Positions 19,596 to 31,218 of a DNA stretch of 64,000 nt are shown in pieces. Position 1 is the stretch's first letter. Every line of letters begins with the position of its first letter. Location: NCBI GenBank assembly GCA_046327755.1, contig JAXLXW010000002.1, positions 728,008 to 792,007 on the forward strand. The letters are read 5' to 3'. Both the position numbers and the translations under genes were made by a program. The notes under the pieces were generated by a model that made no database searches, was not told where the DNA came from, and worked only from the letters and a program-made list of their open reading frames with translations. Source of the DNA: SCN-70-22 sp046327755 (GTDB lineage: Bacteria; Gemmatimonadota; Gemmatimonadetes; Gemmatimonadales; Gemmatimonadaceae).

Positions 19596-22500
19596 CTAAC
19601 GATCGACGGCGGCTTCCAGCAGCGAGCCCACCGCTGCCAGCAGCTCCTCGTTCTCGAAGGGCTTGGCGAGGAAGCGACGCGGCGCGGTGGCGGGCCATGA
19701 CGCCGGGATCGGATCGTCGAGCTGTCCCGAGAGGAAGAGGACGGGGAGGTCGATCCCCTCGGCGATGAGGGCGCTCACCATCTCCACCCCGGTCATCCCC
19801 GGCATGCGCACGTCGGTCACGACGGCGGCAAGTTCGTGCCGCTGGGCACGCACAAGGTCGAGCCCCTCGCGTCCTCCCGTCGCCGTGACGACGCGATGGC
19901 CGGAGAGTTGAAGCGTACGTGTCATCACCCGCAACACCGACGGCTCGTCGTCGATGACGGCGAGGGTGGAGGGAGTCGACCCGGTCGCGCCATTCGACGC
20001 GACGTGCTCCACCGACACGTGTTCCGCCGAGGCGGGCACGGCGGCCGTGCGTACCGCCGGCACATCAGCGCCCGCGCTCGGCGCGGCGGCCAGCGGCCAG
20101 TAGACGGTCGCGGTGGTCCCGACGCCGACCGTGCTGTCGATCGTGATGGACCCGCCAGCACGCTCCGCGATGCCTAACGCCGCGGAGAGCCCGAGGCCGC
20201 TCCCCTTCCCCAGCGACTTGGTGGTGAAGAAGGGATCGAAGACTCGCGCGATCTGTCCCGCGGGAATTCCCACGCCGTTGTCGCGCACATCGATCACCAG
20301 GTAGCGCCCCGCCTGGATGAGGCCGTGGCGATGCGTCCGGGCGATCGGCACGTCCTCAATGCGGGCGTCGATCCGCAGCCGCCCGCCCGCGGGCATCGCC
20401 TCGCGCGCGTTCAGCACGAGGTTCATCAGGATCTGGTCGAACTGCGCGGCGTCTGCCGTGATCACGGCGCGCTCGGCATCAGCGCTCACCGACGTCTCCG
20501 TCGCGACTCCGCGCCCGGCCAGGCGCACCAGCACGGGGAAGATGCGACGGACCAGGTCGCTGATGGAAACGAGCGTCGGCACGATGTGCTGGCTGCGCGC
20601 GAAGCTCAGGAGTTGCCGCGTGAGCCCCGCTGCGCGCGCGACCGACGCATCGATGTCGCCGAGCAACTCGCGGTGCGACACGGCGTCCAGCGCCGGCGAT
20701 CGCAGGAGCCCGGTCGCGCCGCGCACGACGGTGAGCAGGTTGTTGAAGTCGTGCGCAACGCCGGCCGCCATCCGCGCCAGCGCCTCCTGCTTGAGGCCGC
20801 GCCTGGCCTGCTCCTCGAGGAGTTCGCGCTCCGAGATGTCGCGCCCCGCGATGCGTATCGCCTCGGGTGTGCCGTCCGCGCGCCGCTGCAGCGTCCCGAT
20901 GCTCTCCAGCGTGACCCAGTGCCCGTCGCGGTGACGTGCGCGCGCGGTCGCCTTCACGAATGGCGCGCCGCCGATGAGCGTCGCCACGCGATCGAGCAGT
21001 GCCGGGACGTCATCGGGGTGCAAGAAGTCGGTCGCCGGGCGTCCCATCAGCTCACTCGGCGCCCATCCCAGTACGTCCTGGTGAGACGGGCTGACGTACG
21101 TGAAGCGCCCGTCCAGGCTCCGCAGGCTCACGAGGTCGGTCGATCCCTCGGCCAACAGGCGATAGCGAGCCTCCGATTCTTGCAGCTGTCGCATCGCTTC
21201 CCGCGCCGGCGTGATGTCGTCGAACGAGGAGACGACGCCGACGGGAGCGCTATCCGGGTGCAGGAGCAGCGGCGCCGCGGTCGCGCTCAGCCACACCATC
21301 GCCCCATCGGCGCGACGCACGCCGATGATGCGGCGCACCGGATGTCCCGTCTCGAACGCGACGTTGACGCCACGATCGTGCGGCGCAAGCGGCGCGCCGT
21401 GCTCATCGAAGACCTCCCACCGCGCCTCGAAGGGCGTGGCCCCGAGGAGCTGGTCAGCCGTCAGCCCCAGGATCTTCAGTGCCGCCGGGTTGTAGCTGAC
21501 GATGCGCAGGTCGGGACCATGGACGACGATCCCCTCGGTGAGCGAGTTCTGGATCGTGCGCAGCTGCATCTCGCTCTCGCGCACCGCGCGCTCGATGCGC
21601 AGCCGCTCCGACACGTCGCGCAGCACGACGAGCGTTCCCGGGGCCCCCGCGTGCGACACGCGCGCGGCCCGCGTCTCGACCTCGACCTGCGTTCCGTCGA
21701 GCCGCCGGAATCGGATCACGGTTGGAGGGACGGCGCCCCCCTCCAGGACCTGCCGCGCCCGCGCCTCGGCCAGGTGTCGATCGGCGGGGTCGACAAAGTC
21801 GAAGATCGAGCGACCCACCAACTCCGAGGGAGTGCGCGCCCCGAGCAGCGTGAGCGCTGCCTGGTTGGCCGAGCGAACGATTCCCCCCACCTGCACGAGC
21901 AGGCCGTCCGGGTTGGCGTCGGCGAGCGCGCGAAGGCGAGACTCGCTGTCCGCCAGTTGCAACGCATCATGAAACTGCTGGTTGAGCGCCCACCAGGTGA
22001 AGAGCGCGGCCAGCAGGAGGGCGACGATGACGGCGGCCAGCAGGCGCAGCCCCGCCTGCTCTGCCTCGCGATGCCGGGCCTCGAGTCGCACGCGCTCCAG
22101 GCGACGGATCCCCGTCAGCAGCTCATCGGACGCCACGCGCGCCTCGTCATGCTCACGCCCCTGCAACAGCGCGGTGGCCTCGGCGGGGCTTCGCAGGCGG
22201 GCCTCTGCACCGCGCGCGCGCAATTGCACCTGTCGCAGGAGGTGCGCACGGAGGCGCATCACCAGCGCCACGCGCTCCGCGTCGCCCTCCGCTGCGGCCA
22301 GCGCCCGGTCGGCCGCCGGGCCGACGGCCGCGTTGCTGGCCTGGAACGCCGCCAACGTGGTCGCGTCCGGGGCAATCAGGTACATCCGGTGCGCGCCGCG
22401 CGCCTGCAGGTTCGTGCGCTCGAGGGCGTCCAGCGCCTCAACGAACCGATGCGACTCCGTCTCCAGCACCCCTGCATGCCGGACGGATGACCACGACCCG

Positions 22501-22607
22501 ACGCCGCTGAGCGCGACCGCGGCCAGAATGGCGAGCCCCGCAATCGTGAGCGCGGCGACGGACCGGCGTCGTTCCTTGCTGGCAGGTCCGAAGATCGTGT
22601 GAGCCAT
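19596..22607 (-). CDS. Membrane hybrid histidine kinase: CHASE3-like, three PAS, HisKA, HATPase, REC
   Basis: In this 1003-residue protein two membrane helices (about 17-38 and 187-207) enclose a helical periplasmic domain like CHASE3. Three PAS domains follow (about 218-340, 345-470, 478-600), then HisKA with AAGVAHDFNNLLTVVRG (His619), HATPase_c (NLVLNAREAM, DNGVGIP, KGSGLGLSAALG) and a C-terminal receiver (VVTDVRMPGMTGVEM). The His-Asp-Phe-Asn-Asn box marks the HPK4-like class. A closely related kinase lies at 24710-27388 with an amidohydrolase between them. I chose the ATG at 22607; the frame is open to 22649. No cognate DNA-binding regulator is adjacent. Confidence 0.88.
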   Translation of the reverse strand: MAHTIFGPASKERRRSVAALTIAGLAILAAVALSGVGSWSSVRHAGVLETESHRFVEALDALERTNLQARGAHRMYLIAPDATTLAAFQASNAAVGPAADRALAAAEGDAERVALVMRLRAHLLRQVQLRARGAEARLRSPAEATALLQGREHDEARVASDELLTGIRRLERVRLEARHREAEQAGLRLLAAVIVALLLAALFTWWALNQQFHDALQLADSESRLRALADANPDGLLVQVGGIVRSANQAALTLLGARTPSELVGRSIFDFVDPADRHLAEARARQVLEGGAVPPTVIRFRRLDGTQVEVETRAARVSHAGAPGTLVVLRDVSERLRIERAVRESEMQLRTIQNSLTEGIVVHGPDLRIVSYNPAALKILGLTADQLLGATPFEARWEVFDEHGAPLAPHDRGVNVAFETGHPVRRIIGVRRADGAMVWLSATAAPLLLHPDSAPVGVVSSFDDITPAREAMRQLQESEARYRLLAEGSTDLVSLRSLDGRFTYVSPSHQDVLGWAPSELMGRPATDFLHPDDVPALLDRVATLIGGAPFVKATARARHRDGHWVTLESIGTLQRRADGTPEAIRIAGRDISERELLEEQARRGLKQEALARMAAGVAHDFNNLLTVVRGATGLLRSPALDAVSHRELLGDIDASVARAAGLTRQLLSFARSQHIVPTLVSISDLVRRIFPVLVRLAGRGVATETSVSADAERAVITADAAQFDQILMNLVLNAREAMPAGGRLRIDARIEDVPIARTHRHGLIQAGRYLVIDVRDNGVGIPAGQIARVFDPFFTTKSLGKGSGLGLSAALGIAERAGGSITIDSTVGVGTTATVYWPLAAAPSAGADVPAVRTAAVPASAEHVSVEHVASNGATGSTPSTLAVIDDEPSVLRVMTRTLQLSGHRVVTATGGREGLDLVRAQRHELAAVVTDVRMPGMTGVEMVSALIAEGIDLPVLFLSGQLDDPIPASWPATAPRRFLAKPFENEELLAAVGSLLEAAVDR

Positions 22608-22942
22608 CTTCCCGCCGAGAGGAGGTGCACGAGCGTCGGCGAACGCCACCGTCTCGTGGCGGGTCGTTCACGCGCCGGCCATGCAGTCATCGCCGGCGGC
22701 AAGGCCGGGCCGACACCCAAGAAGCACGATGCCGAGCGCCCATTCCCCTCGCAAGACGACGCTTCACTTGGATTCCGCCAAGGGTGCGCCGACACCGGAC
22801 CCACCCTGCGGATGACACCCAGGGCCCGACTCGCTTGACGGCAGCTGCCGGGGGTGGGATGCTCATGGCGCGCGGTTCGTGGTCTTACCACCTCATCATG
22901 CACACGGCGGCCCTTCGATCGCATTCACACGGACTCGGACAC
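22608..22942. other. Divergent intergenic region between kinase and amidohydrolase
   Basis: About 335 bases between divergent starts. It should hold promoters for both genes. I find no clear sigma-70 boxes, hairpins or repeats. Part of it could be coding if the amidohydrolase starts earlier, at the ATG at 22860, 22866 or 22898. Confidence 0.4.
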
Positions 22943-24703
22943 GTGACTTCTCCTCGCCATCGGCGGCTCCTCGCGGTGCGTTCCGAGGGTAAAGTCTCCA
23001 CCGTTTCCCTCGCGATCGCTGCAACGTGCGCGGTCCTCGTGCCGCTGACGTTGCGCGCGCAGGCGGTGGCGACCGCGCCCGCGTTGCGCCTCGCGTCGCG
23101 GGCGACCGGCGTCGCGCGCACCGTCGTCTACACCGGACAGTTCATCACGCTGGACTCGCTCCAACCGCGCGCCGATGCGATCGCCGTGCGAGATGGACGA
23201 CTCGTGGCGGTGGGGAGCGTTGCCGAGGTCGAGGCTCAGGTGGGCACCGGCGTTCGGCATGTCGCGCTCCGTGGGACCGTCGTCCCCGGCCTGGCCGATG
23301 CCCACGTGCACGTCGCCTCGCTCGGCGAGACGCTGGAGAGCCTCGACCTTCGTGCACTGTCGAAGGAGGCGATCCTCGCGCGCGTTCGTGCGGCGGCGCG
23401 GCGTGCGCCGGCGGGGGCGTGGATCCAGGGGGGCGGATGGGATCAGTCCTTCTGGGGCGGTGACTTCCCCACCGCCACCGAGCTGGATGCCGCCAGCGCC
23501 GGGCATCCGGTGCTGCTCACGCGCATCGACGGGCATGCCACGTGGGCCAACTCGCGCGCATTGCAGCTGTCGGGCATCACCGCGGCCACGCGCGACCCCG
23601 CCGGTGGGCGCATCGTGCGTGGCGAGGGCGGGGTCCCGGCCGGCGTCCTCATCGACGACGCCATCGAACTCGTCACGAAGGCCGTCCCCCCGCTCACGAT
23701 GCGCGCACGCGTCGCGCGCCTGCAGCGTGCCCTCGCGCAGTACGCGCGCTGGGGGCTGACCGAGGTGCACGACGCCGGTGTCGATCGCCCGACGCTCGCC
23801 GCCTATCGCCGCCTGGCCCGCGCCGGGGCGCTCCCGGTGCGGGTGTACGCGATGGCCGCCGCCGACGCCGCTACGCTCGACGACGTCCTCCCGCGCGGCC
23901 CGGTCGTCGGCGACGCCCAGGGGACGTTCACGCTGCGCTGCGTGAAGATCGTGGACGATGGAGCGCTGGGGTCGCGCGGGGCGCGCCTCGCCGCCCCCTA
24001 CAGCGACGATGCATCGCAGCGCGGCTTTGACATGGCGCCGGGCGACTCGCTCGACCGGCTGGTTGCCCGGGCGCGCACGCACGGCTTCCAGGTGGCGGTG
24101 CACGCCATTGGCGATGCCGCCACCACCGACGTGCTCGACGCGTTTGCCCGCGTGGGGACGCCCGCGACGGTGCGCGACGCACGCTTTCGACTCGAACACG
24201 CGTCGATGATCGCCGATCGAGACCTCCCCCGACTCGCCGCACTCGGCGTGGTGGCGTCGATGCAGCCGGTCTTTGCCGGCGAGTACTCCCGTTTCGCCGA
24301 AGCGCGAGTGGGGGGCGCGCGACTGTCCACCGTGCTGCGGACGCGCGACGTGCTCTCGTCAGGCGCGGTGATGGCGGCTGGGACCGACTTCCCCGCCTCC
24401 GACACCGGCGATCCCATCGCCACGCTCGATGCGCTGGTGACGCGGCGCGGCGCGGACGGCACGCCGGTCGATGGCTGGCTCCCCGATCAGGGCGTGGAGG
24501 TCGGCGTCGCGCTCCGCGCGATGACGATCGCCCCCGCCTTCGCCGCCTTCGAGGAAGGCGAGGGAGGGATCATCGCCGTGGGGCGGCGGGCCGACCTCAC
24601 GGTGCTGTCCGGGGACCCCCTCGCCTCGCCGAACGACGCACGGCGGCGCCTCACCGTCCTGCAGACAATCGTTGGAGGTCGGACCGTCTACCGCGCGCGC
24701 TGA
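22943..24703 (+). CDS. Exported amidohydrolase (YtcJ-like, Amidohydro_3)
   Basis: The protein of about 586 residues has a signal peptide (VSLAIAATCAVLVPLTLRAQA). Its metal-dependent hydrolase barrel shows ADAHVHV, GGGWDQSFWG, KIVDDGALGSRGA, VHAIGDAAT, RLEHASMI and AAGTDFPAS, with C-terminal GRRADLTVLSGDP. These are the metal and substrate positions of the YtcJ branch, whose members hydrolyse amide bonds of mostly unknown substrates. The export signal suggests a periplasmic or outer location. The GTG at 22943 gives the most normal signal peptide; the ATG at 22898 is the alternative. Its stop is 6 nt from the stop of the convergent second kinase. Confidence 0.85.
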   Translation: MTSPRHRRLLAVRSEGKVSTVSLAIAATCAVLVPLTLRAQAVATAPALRLASRATGVARTVVYTGQFITLDSLQPRADAIAVRDGRLVAVGSVAEVEAQVGTGVRHVALRGTVVPGLADAHVHVASLGETLESLDLRALSKEAILARVRAAARRAPAGAWIQGGGWDQSFWGGDFPTATELDAASAGHPVLLTRIDGHATWANSRALQLSGITAATRDPAGGRIVRGEGGVPAGVLIDDAIELVTKAVPPLTMRARVARLQRALAQYARWGLTEVHDAGVDRPTLAAYRRLARAGALPVRVYAMAAADAATLDDVLPRGPVVGDAQGTFTLRCVKIVDDGALGSRGARLAAPYSDDASQRGFDMAPGDSLDRLVARARTHGFQVAVHAIGDAATTDVLDAFARVGTPATVRDARFRLEHASMIADRDLPRLAALGVVASMQPVFAGEYSRFAEARVGGARLSTVLRTRDVLSSGAVMAAGTDFPASDTGDPIATLDALVTRRGADGTPVDGWLPDQGVEVGVALRAMTIAPAFAAFEEGEGGIIAVGRRADLTVLSGDPLASPNDARRRLTVLQTIVGGRTVYRAR

Positions 24704-24709
24704 TCCGCG

Positions 24710-27388
24710 TCAGGCGATGTCGCGCACGGCGCCGAGCAGCTGGTCGACCGCCCCCAGGAGCTCGTGGTGCTCGTAGGGCTTGCCGAGGAAGTGGCGCGGA
24801 ACGGTCGGCGGCCACGTGGACGGAAGCGGCGCGTCGAGGTGCCCGGACATGAAGAGCACGGGGAGATCGATTCCTTCGGCGAGCAAGGCCGAGACGAGGT
24901 CGACGCCCCCCATTCCCGGCATCCGCACGTCGACGAGGAGTGCGGCGACCGCGTCGCGTTCGCGACGCACGATCGCCAACGCCTCCGCCCCACCGATCGC
25001 GGACACGATGTGGTAGCCCGCCCCCTCGAGGACGCGCGTGGCAACGCGCACGAGCATCGGTTCGTCGTCGACGAGGACGATGGTCGGAGGCGCGCCGGGG
25101 AGCGCATGACGTGCAGCTGGCGAGTTCATCGGTTCACCCACCGTGGCAGGATGCTTCGCGATCGCGCTCGACCCGTCCGGGTTCGCCGCGACAGAAGGCG
25201 CCGAGGCAAGGGACGCCGCCGCCGGGAGCGCCCGCCTCGGGCTCGTGGACGGGGGCGCGACGTCGGCCAGCGGCCAGTAGACGGTGAACGTCGCCCCGGC
25301 GCCGGGCGCGCTCTCGACGGTGATCGCCCCGCCCGCCTGCCGGACGATCCCCAGCGACGCGGAGAGCCCGAGACCGCTCCCCTTCCCCTGCGGCTTGGTG
25401 GTGAAGAAGGGATCGAAGGCGCGATCGAGGACCTTAGGGGTCATGCCGATGCCCGAGTCACGTAGCGCGATCGTCAGGTAGGTCGCGGGCGGGATCACGC
25501 CGTGGTGGTGCCGCAGCGGTTCCGCGAGGTGGGCCACTTCGGCGCGCACAGAGAGCGTCCCGCCGGTCGGCATCGCGTCCTTGGCGTTGAGGACCAGGTT
25601 GAGCAGGACCTGGTCGAGCCGCGCCGGGTCGGCGGCAACGACCGCACCCTCGACGGCCGTCGAGACCGACAGCTCCGTCGAGATGGCGCGTCCGGCCAGT
25701 CGCGGCATGACGGACAGGCTGCGGCGCGCCAGGTCGCCTAACGACACGAGCGTCACGGTCTCGTGCTGCCCCTGCGCGATGTTGAGCATCTGCGCCGTGA
25801 GCCCGACGGCGCGCTCGACCGCTCCGTCGATCTCGTCGAGCAGTTCCTCGCGATCGGCGGCGGCGATCCGTTCGTCGCGCAGCAATCCCGCCGAGGCACG
25901 TACCACAGTGAGGAGCGTGTTGAAGTCATGCGCCACCCCGCCCGCCATGCGCCCCACCGCTTCCTGCTTCTGCCCCTGGTGCACCTGCTCCTCCAGCATG
26001 CGTCGCTCGGAGATGTCGCGCGCCGTGACGCTGATCCCTTCGATCTCGCCGTCGGTGCCGCGATGCAGCTGCGCCACCCCTTCGCAGGCGACCCAATGCC
26101 CGTCGCGATGCCGAAGGCGCGTGATCGCCGTGGCCGCCGATGCCCCGTTGCGGAGGGCACGATCGAGGGCGATCACTTCCGGAACGTCGTCGGGATGCAG
26201 GAGCCCATCGCTGGGGCGCCCGAGCAGTTCCTCGGGCCGCCATCCCGGGATCTGCTCGAAGGAAGGGCTCACGTAGAGGAAGGAGCCGTCGAGGGCGCGG
26301 ATCATGACGAGGTCGACGCTGTGCTCGGCCAGGAGCCGGTAGCGTGCCTCGCTCTCGCGCAGCGCACGTTCCGCGGCGAGGCGAGCGCTCACGTCGCGCA
26401 GGGCAACGACGATGGCAGCGGCCCCCTGGAACTCGATCGGTGCGCCGCGCGCCTCGAACTGTTGCTCGGTCCCATCCGCGGCGCGCATCGTCACGACGGT
26501 GGGAGTGCTCGGCCGCCCGGAGGACTGGATCCCGCGCGCGCGTGCATGCGCTTCCGCCCGCTCGGCGTCACTCGCCAGGAAGTCGTACATCGAGCGACCG
26601 ACGAGCAGTTCCGGCGACGCCACCCCCAGGTAGCGCGCGGCCGCTGCATTCGCGAAGAGCACGCGCCCATTGACGTGGACGACCAGGGCGTCGGGATCGG
26701 CGTCGGCGAGGGTGCGGAACTGCGCCTCGCTCTCGGCGCGCCGCAACGCTTCGCGTCGTTGGAGTGAGAGGGCCCACCAGGCGAGGGCGCTCGCCAGGAG
26801 GATCGTCACGGCAATGGCGACCGCGATCTGGCTGCTCGCCGCCTGCGAGTCGGCATGCCGCTCGACGCTTCGGATGCGCTCCAACTGCCGCATGCTGGCC
26901 AGCAGTTCGTCGGCGGCGGCGCGCGCCTCCACGTAGTCGGCGTCCGTCAACCTACGATGTTTCGCGGAGACCCCGCTATCGAGCGTTGCCGCGCTCTCGT
27001 CGCGGAAGCGTGCGAGGAGCTCGAGCTTGTCGCTCAGCCGCGCGGCCAGCGATGCCCGCTCCCCGTCCCGCTGGGAGTTCCGGCGCAGCTCCGCCGCTGT
27101 CGCTCGCACGGATGCATTGGCCAGCGCGAAGTCGCGATGCGCGGCGGAATCCGGCTCGACGAGGAGGAGGCGGAGCGCGGCGCGGGCCCGGAGGTTCTCG
27201 CGGTCCACGCGCGCCAGGAACTCCATGAAGGCGTGCGCGGCAGCCTCGCGTTGCGCCGCATCGCGCCAGGTGCGGAGCCCGACACCCGCGAGCGAGAGGG
27301 CCCCCAGCATCGCGGCGGCGGCCAACGCCATCGCGGCGCGGGGGGTGAGGGAGCGCTTCGGGCTGGGGACGACGGAGCGGGGGTCCAT
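24710..27388 (-). CDS. Membrane hybrid histidine kinase: CHASE3-like, two PAS, HisKA, HATPase, REC (paralogue of the 19.6-22.6 kb kinase)
   Basis: The 892-residue protein has membrane helices at about 18-38 and 186-207, a periplasmic helical domain between them, PAS domains at about 217-340 and 345-468, and HisKA with AGGVAHDFNTLLTVVRA (His487; the usual second Asn is Thr). HATPase_c (NLVLNAKDAM, DSGIGMTP, KGSGLGLSASLG) and a C-terminal REC (LLVDVRMPGMGGVDLVSALL) follow. It matches the kinase at 19.6-22.6 kb over nearly its whole length except for one missing PAS. A long Pro/Ala-rich linker separates ATPase and REC. I infer a duplication, with PAS loss in this copy or gain in the other. Confidence 0.88.
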   Translation of the reverse strand: MDPRSVVPSPKRSLTPRAAMALAAAAMLGALSLAGVGLRTWRDAAQREAAAHAFMEFLARVDRENLRARAALRLLLVEPDSAAHRDFALANASVRATAAELRRNSQRDGERASLAARLSDKLELLARFRDESAATLDSGVSAKHRRLTDADYVEARAAADELLASMRQLERIRSVERHADSQAASSQIAVAIAVTILLASALAWWALSLQRREALRRAESEAQFRTLADADPDALVVHVNGRVLFANAAAARYLGVASPELLVGRSMYDFLASDAERAEAHARARGIQSSGRPSTPTVVTMRAADGTEQQFEARGAPIEFQGAAAIVVALRDVSARLAAERALRESEARYRLLAEHSVDLVMIRALDGSFLYVSPSFEQIPGWRPEELLGRPSDGLLHPDDVPEVIALDRALRNGASAATAITRLRHRDGHWVACEGVAQLHRGTDGEIEGISVTARDISERRMLEEQVHQGQKQEAVGRMAGGVAHDFNTLLTVVRASAGLLRDERIAAADREELLDEIDGAVERAVGLTAQMLNIAQGQHETVTLVSLGDLARRSLSVMPRLAGRAISTELSVSTAVEGAVVAADPARLDQVLLNLVLNAKDAMPTGGTLSVRAEVAHLAEPLRHHHGVIPPATYLTIALRDSGIGMTPKVLDRAFDPFFTTKPQGKGSGLGLSASLGIVRQAGGAITVESAPGAGATFTVYWPLADVAPPSTSPRRALPAAASLASAPSVAANPDGSSAIAKHPATVGEPMNSPAARHALPGAPPTIVLVDDEPMLVRVATRVLEGAGYHIVSAIGGAEALAIVRRERDAVAALLVDVRMPGMGGVDLVSALLAEGIDLPVLFMSGHLDAPLPSTWPPTVPRHFLGKPYEHHELLGAVDQLLGAVRDIA

Positions 27389-27566
27389 CGTGGCGGGACG
27401 GAGGGTCGGCCGCGGGAGGGAAGTGCGTCAGGCGCGGCGGTGCCGCGCGGAGGCGGGATGGTGACGGAGGGGGCGCCCCTGCATCATGCGCGGGAGGCGC
27501 ACGTGGGGCAAGAGGTGTTTGGATATCTGGCTGTTGCATTCATGTCCGTCATGCGTTGGAAATGTC

Positions 27567-29957
<2,391 letters not shown>

Positions 29958-30255
29958 CCCTCGTGCGCGAATGGCGCGCGTGCAGCGCGCGATGGCGCGA
30001 GGAGTCGTATGTCACCAAGTATCGGCGCCACCCTGTGGCTTCTACGGTTCCGCCCGAAGTTGCGCGCCACGCGCCGTGGTGCGTGCGCTGCCCTTCGGGT
30101 TGGAGCACGCTCATGCCGGTGCGCCCGACGGCATCTCGGCAGGCACCAACGTGCCGTTGACCGACGCCACCATCACGGGCGCCGCGCCTTGACGACAGCC
30201 ACCGCGCCACGGATGCTTGCCCGCTCCCATCGCCTCCTCGCGCCCCCGTCTGCCC

Positions 30256-31113
30256 ATGCGCTCACGGCGCCCCTCGACCGTCGCCTCGTTCGTCCTCCTC
30301 GCAGCCGCCGCGTCTGCGTGCGCCTCCACGCCGCGCCACGCCGCGGACGATCGGTGGGAGGCGTACGCGGTTCGCTTCGCGACCATCCCGGGATTCCCCG
30401 TGCGCGCGCTCATCGCCGGGAGCGACACCACGCGCCGGCTGGACATCGCCATGATGGTCTGGCCGCTGCGTGCAGCTGACGGCGACATCGTCCTCGTCGA
30501 CGCCGGCTTCACGCGCGACACGTTCATCCGCCAGTGGAAGCCCGCCGCCTACGTCACCCCCGACTCCGCCCTGCGACGCGCCGGCTTCGACCCGGCGCGG
30601 GTGAGCGACATCATCATCTCGCACATCCATTGGGATCACGCCGACGGCGTGGAACGCTTCCCGCGCGCGCGCATCTGGCTCCAGCGCGAGGAGTTCGAGC
30701 ACTACGTCGGCCCCGACGGATCGGCCAAGGACCGGGCGATCGACCCCGAGGTGGCGAAGATGTACCGCCGCCTGTTCGAGGCCGGGCGCCTGCGATTCGC
30801 CGAGGGTGACAGCGCCGTGGTGCGCCCCGGGATTCGCGTCTACACCGGCGGAAAGCACACCTTCGCCTCGCAGTATGTCGGCGTGGAGACCGCCGCCGGG
30901 CGCGTGGTGATCGCGTCGGACAACGCCTACCTGTACGAGAACCTCGCACTGCGACGCCCCATCGCGCAGACGCTCGACTCGCTCTCCAACCTCGCGGCGC
31001 AGGCACGCATGCAGCGCATCGCTTCGCCACCGCGCCTGGTGGTGCCGGGACACGACCCGTCCGTCTTCGCCCGTTTCACGACTGCGGGAACGGAGTCGGT
31101 GGCGATTCGTTAG
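30256..31113 (+). CDS. Metallo-beta-lactamase-fold hydrolase lipoprotein
   Basis: The 285-residue product has a signal VASFVLLAAAASAC with lipobox-like ASAC. The zinc motif HxHxDH is present as SHIHWDHADG. Further ligands are likely in GGKHTFAS, VIASDNAYLYENL and VPGHDPSVF. The spacing recalls the N-acyl-homoserine-lactonase type branch of the fold (VDAGF, IISHIHWDH), but the substrate is open. The ATG at 30256 gives a normal signal length; the frame starts at a TTG at 30217. The TAG stop lies in a CGTTAGG heptamer. A perfect hairpin follows. Confidence 0.85.
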   Translation: MRSRRPSTVASFVLLAAAASACASTPRHAADDRWEAYAVRFATIPGFPVRALIAGSDTTRRLDIAMMVWPLRAADGDIVLVDAGFTRDTFIRQWKPAAYVTPDSALRRAGFDPARVSDIIISHIHWDHADGVERFPRARIWLQREEFEHYVGPDGSAKDRAIDPEVAKMYRRLFEAGRLRFAEGDSAVVRPGIRVYTGGKHTFASQYVGVETAAGRVVIASDNAYLYENLALRRPIAQTLDSLSNLAAQARMQRIASPPRLVVPGHDPSVFARFTTAGTESVAIR

Positions 31114-31137
31114 GCCTCCCGCCCCGCACGGACGCGC

Positions 31138-31167
31138 GAACGGCCCGGGATCGCTCCCGGGCCGTTC
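31138..31167. terminator. Bidirectional hairpin between the lactamase-fold gene and the EF-G2 gene
   Basis: A perfect 13-bp stem (31138-31150 with 31155-31167) with a TCGC loop lies between two convergent genes. The T tract is poor, so termination strength is uncertain. Confidence 0.7.
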
Positions 31168-31218
31168 GTCGTTCAGGCGTCACGCACGATGAAGCGCGTC
31201 GTTCGGCGCGCCGTGCGG

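Noticed and set aside
20325..22490. 721-codon open frame on the plus strand antisense to the hybrid kinase
   Set aside because: It is a mirror frame of the real minus-strand kinase, whose PAS, HisKA and ATPase motifs are unmistakable. The translation is Arg/Ala/Gly-rich with no domain. Long antisense frames are expected at this GC content.
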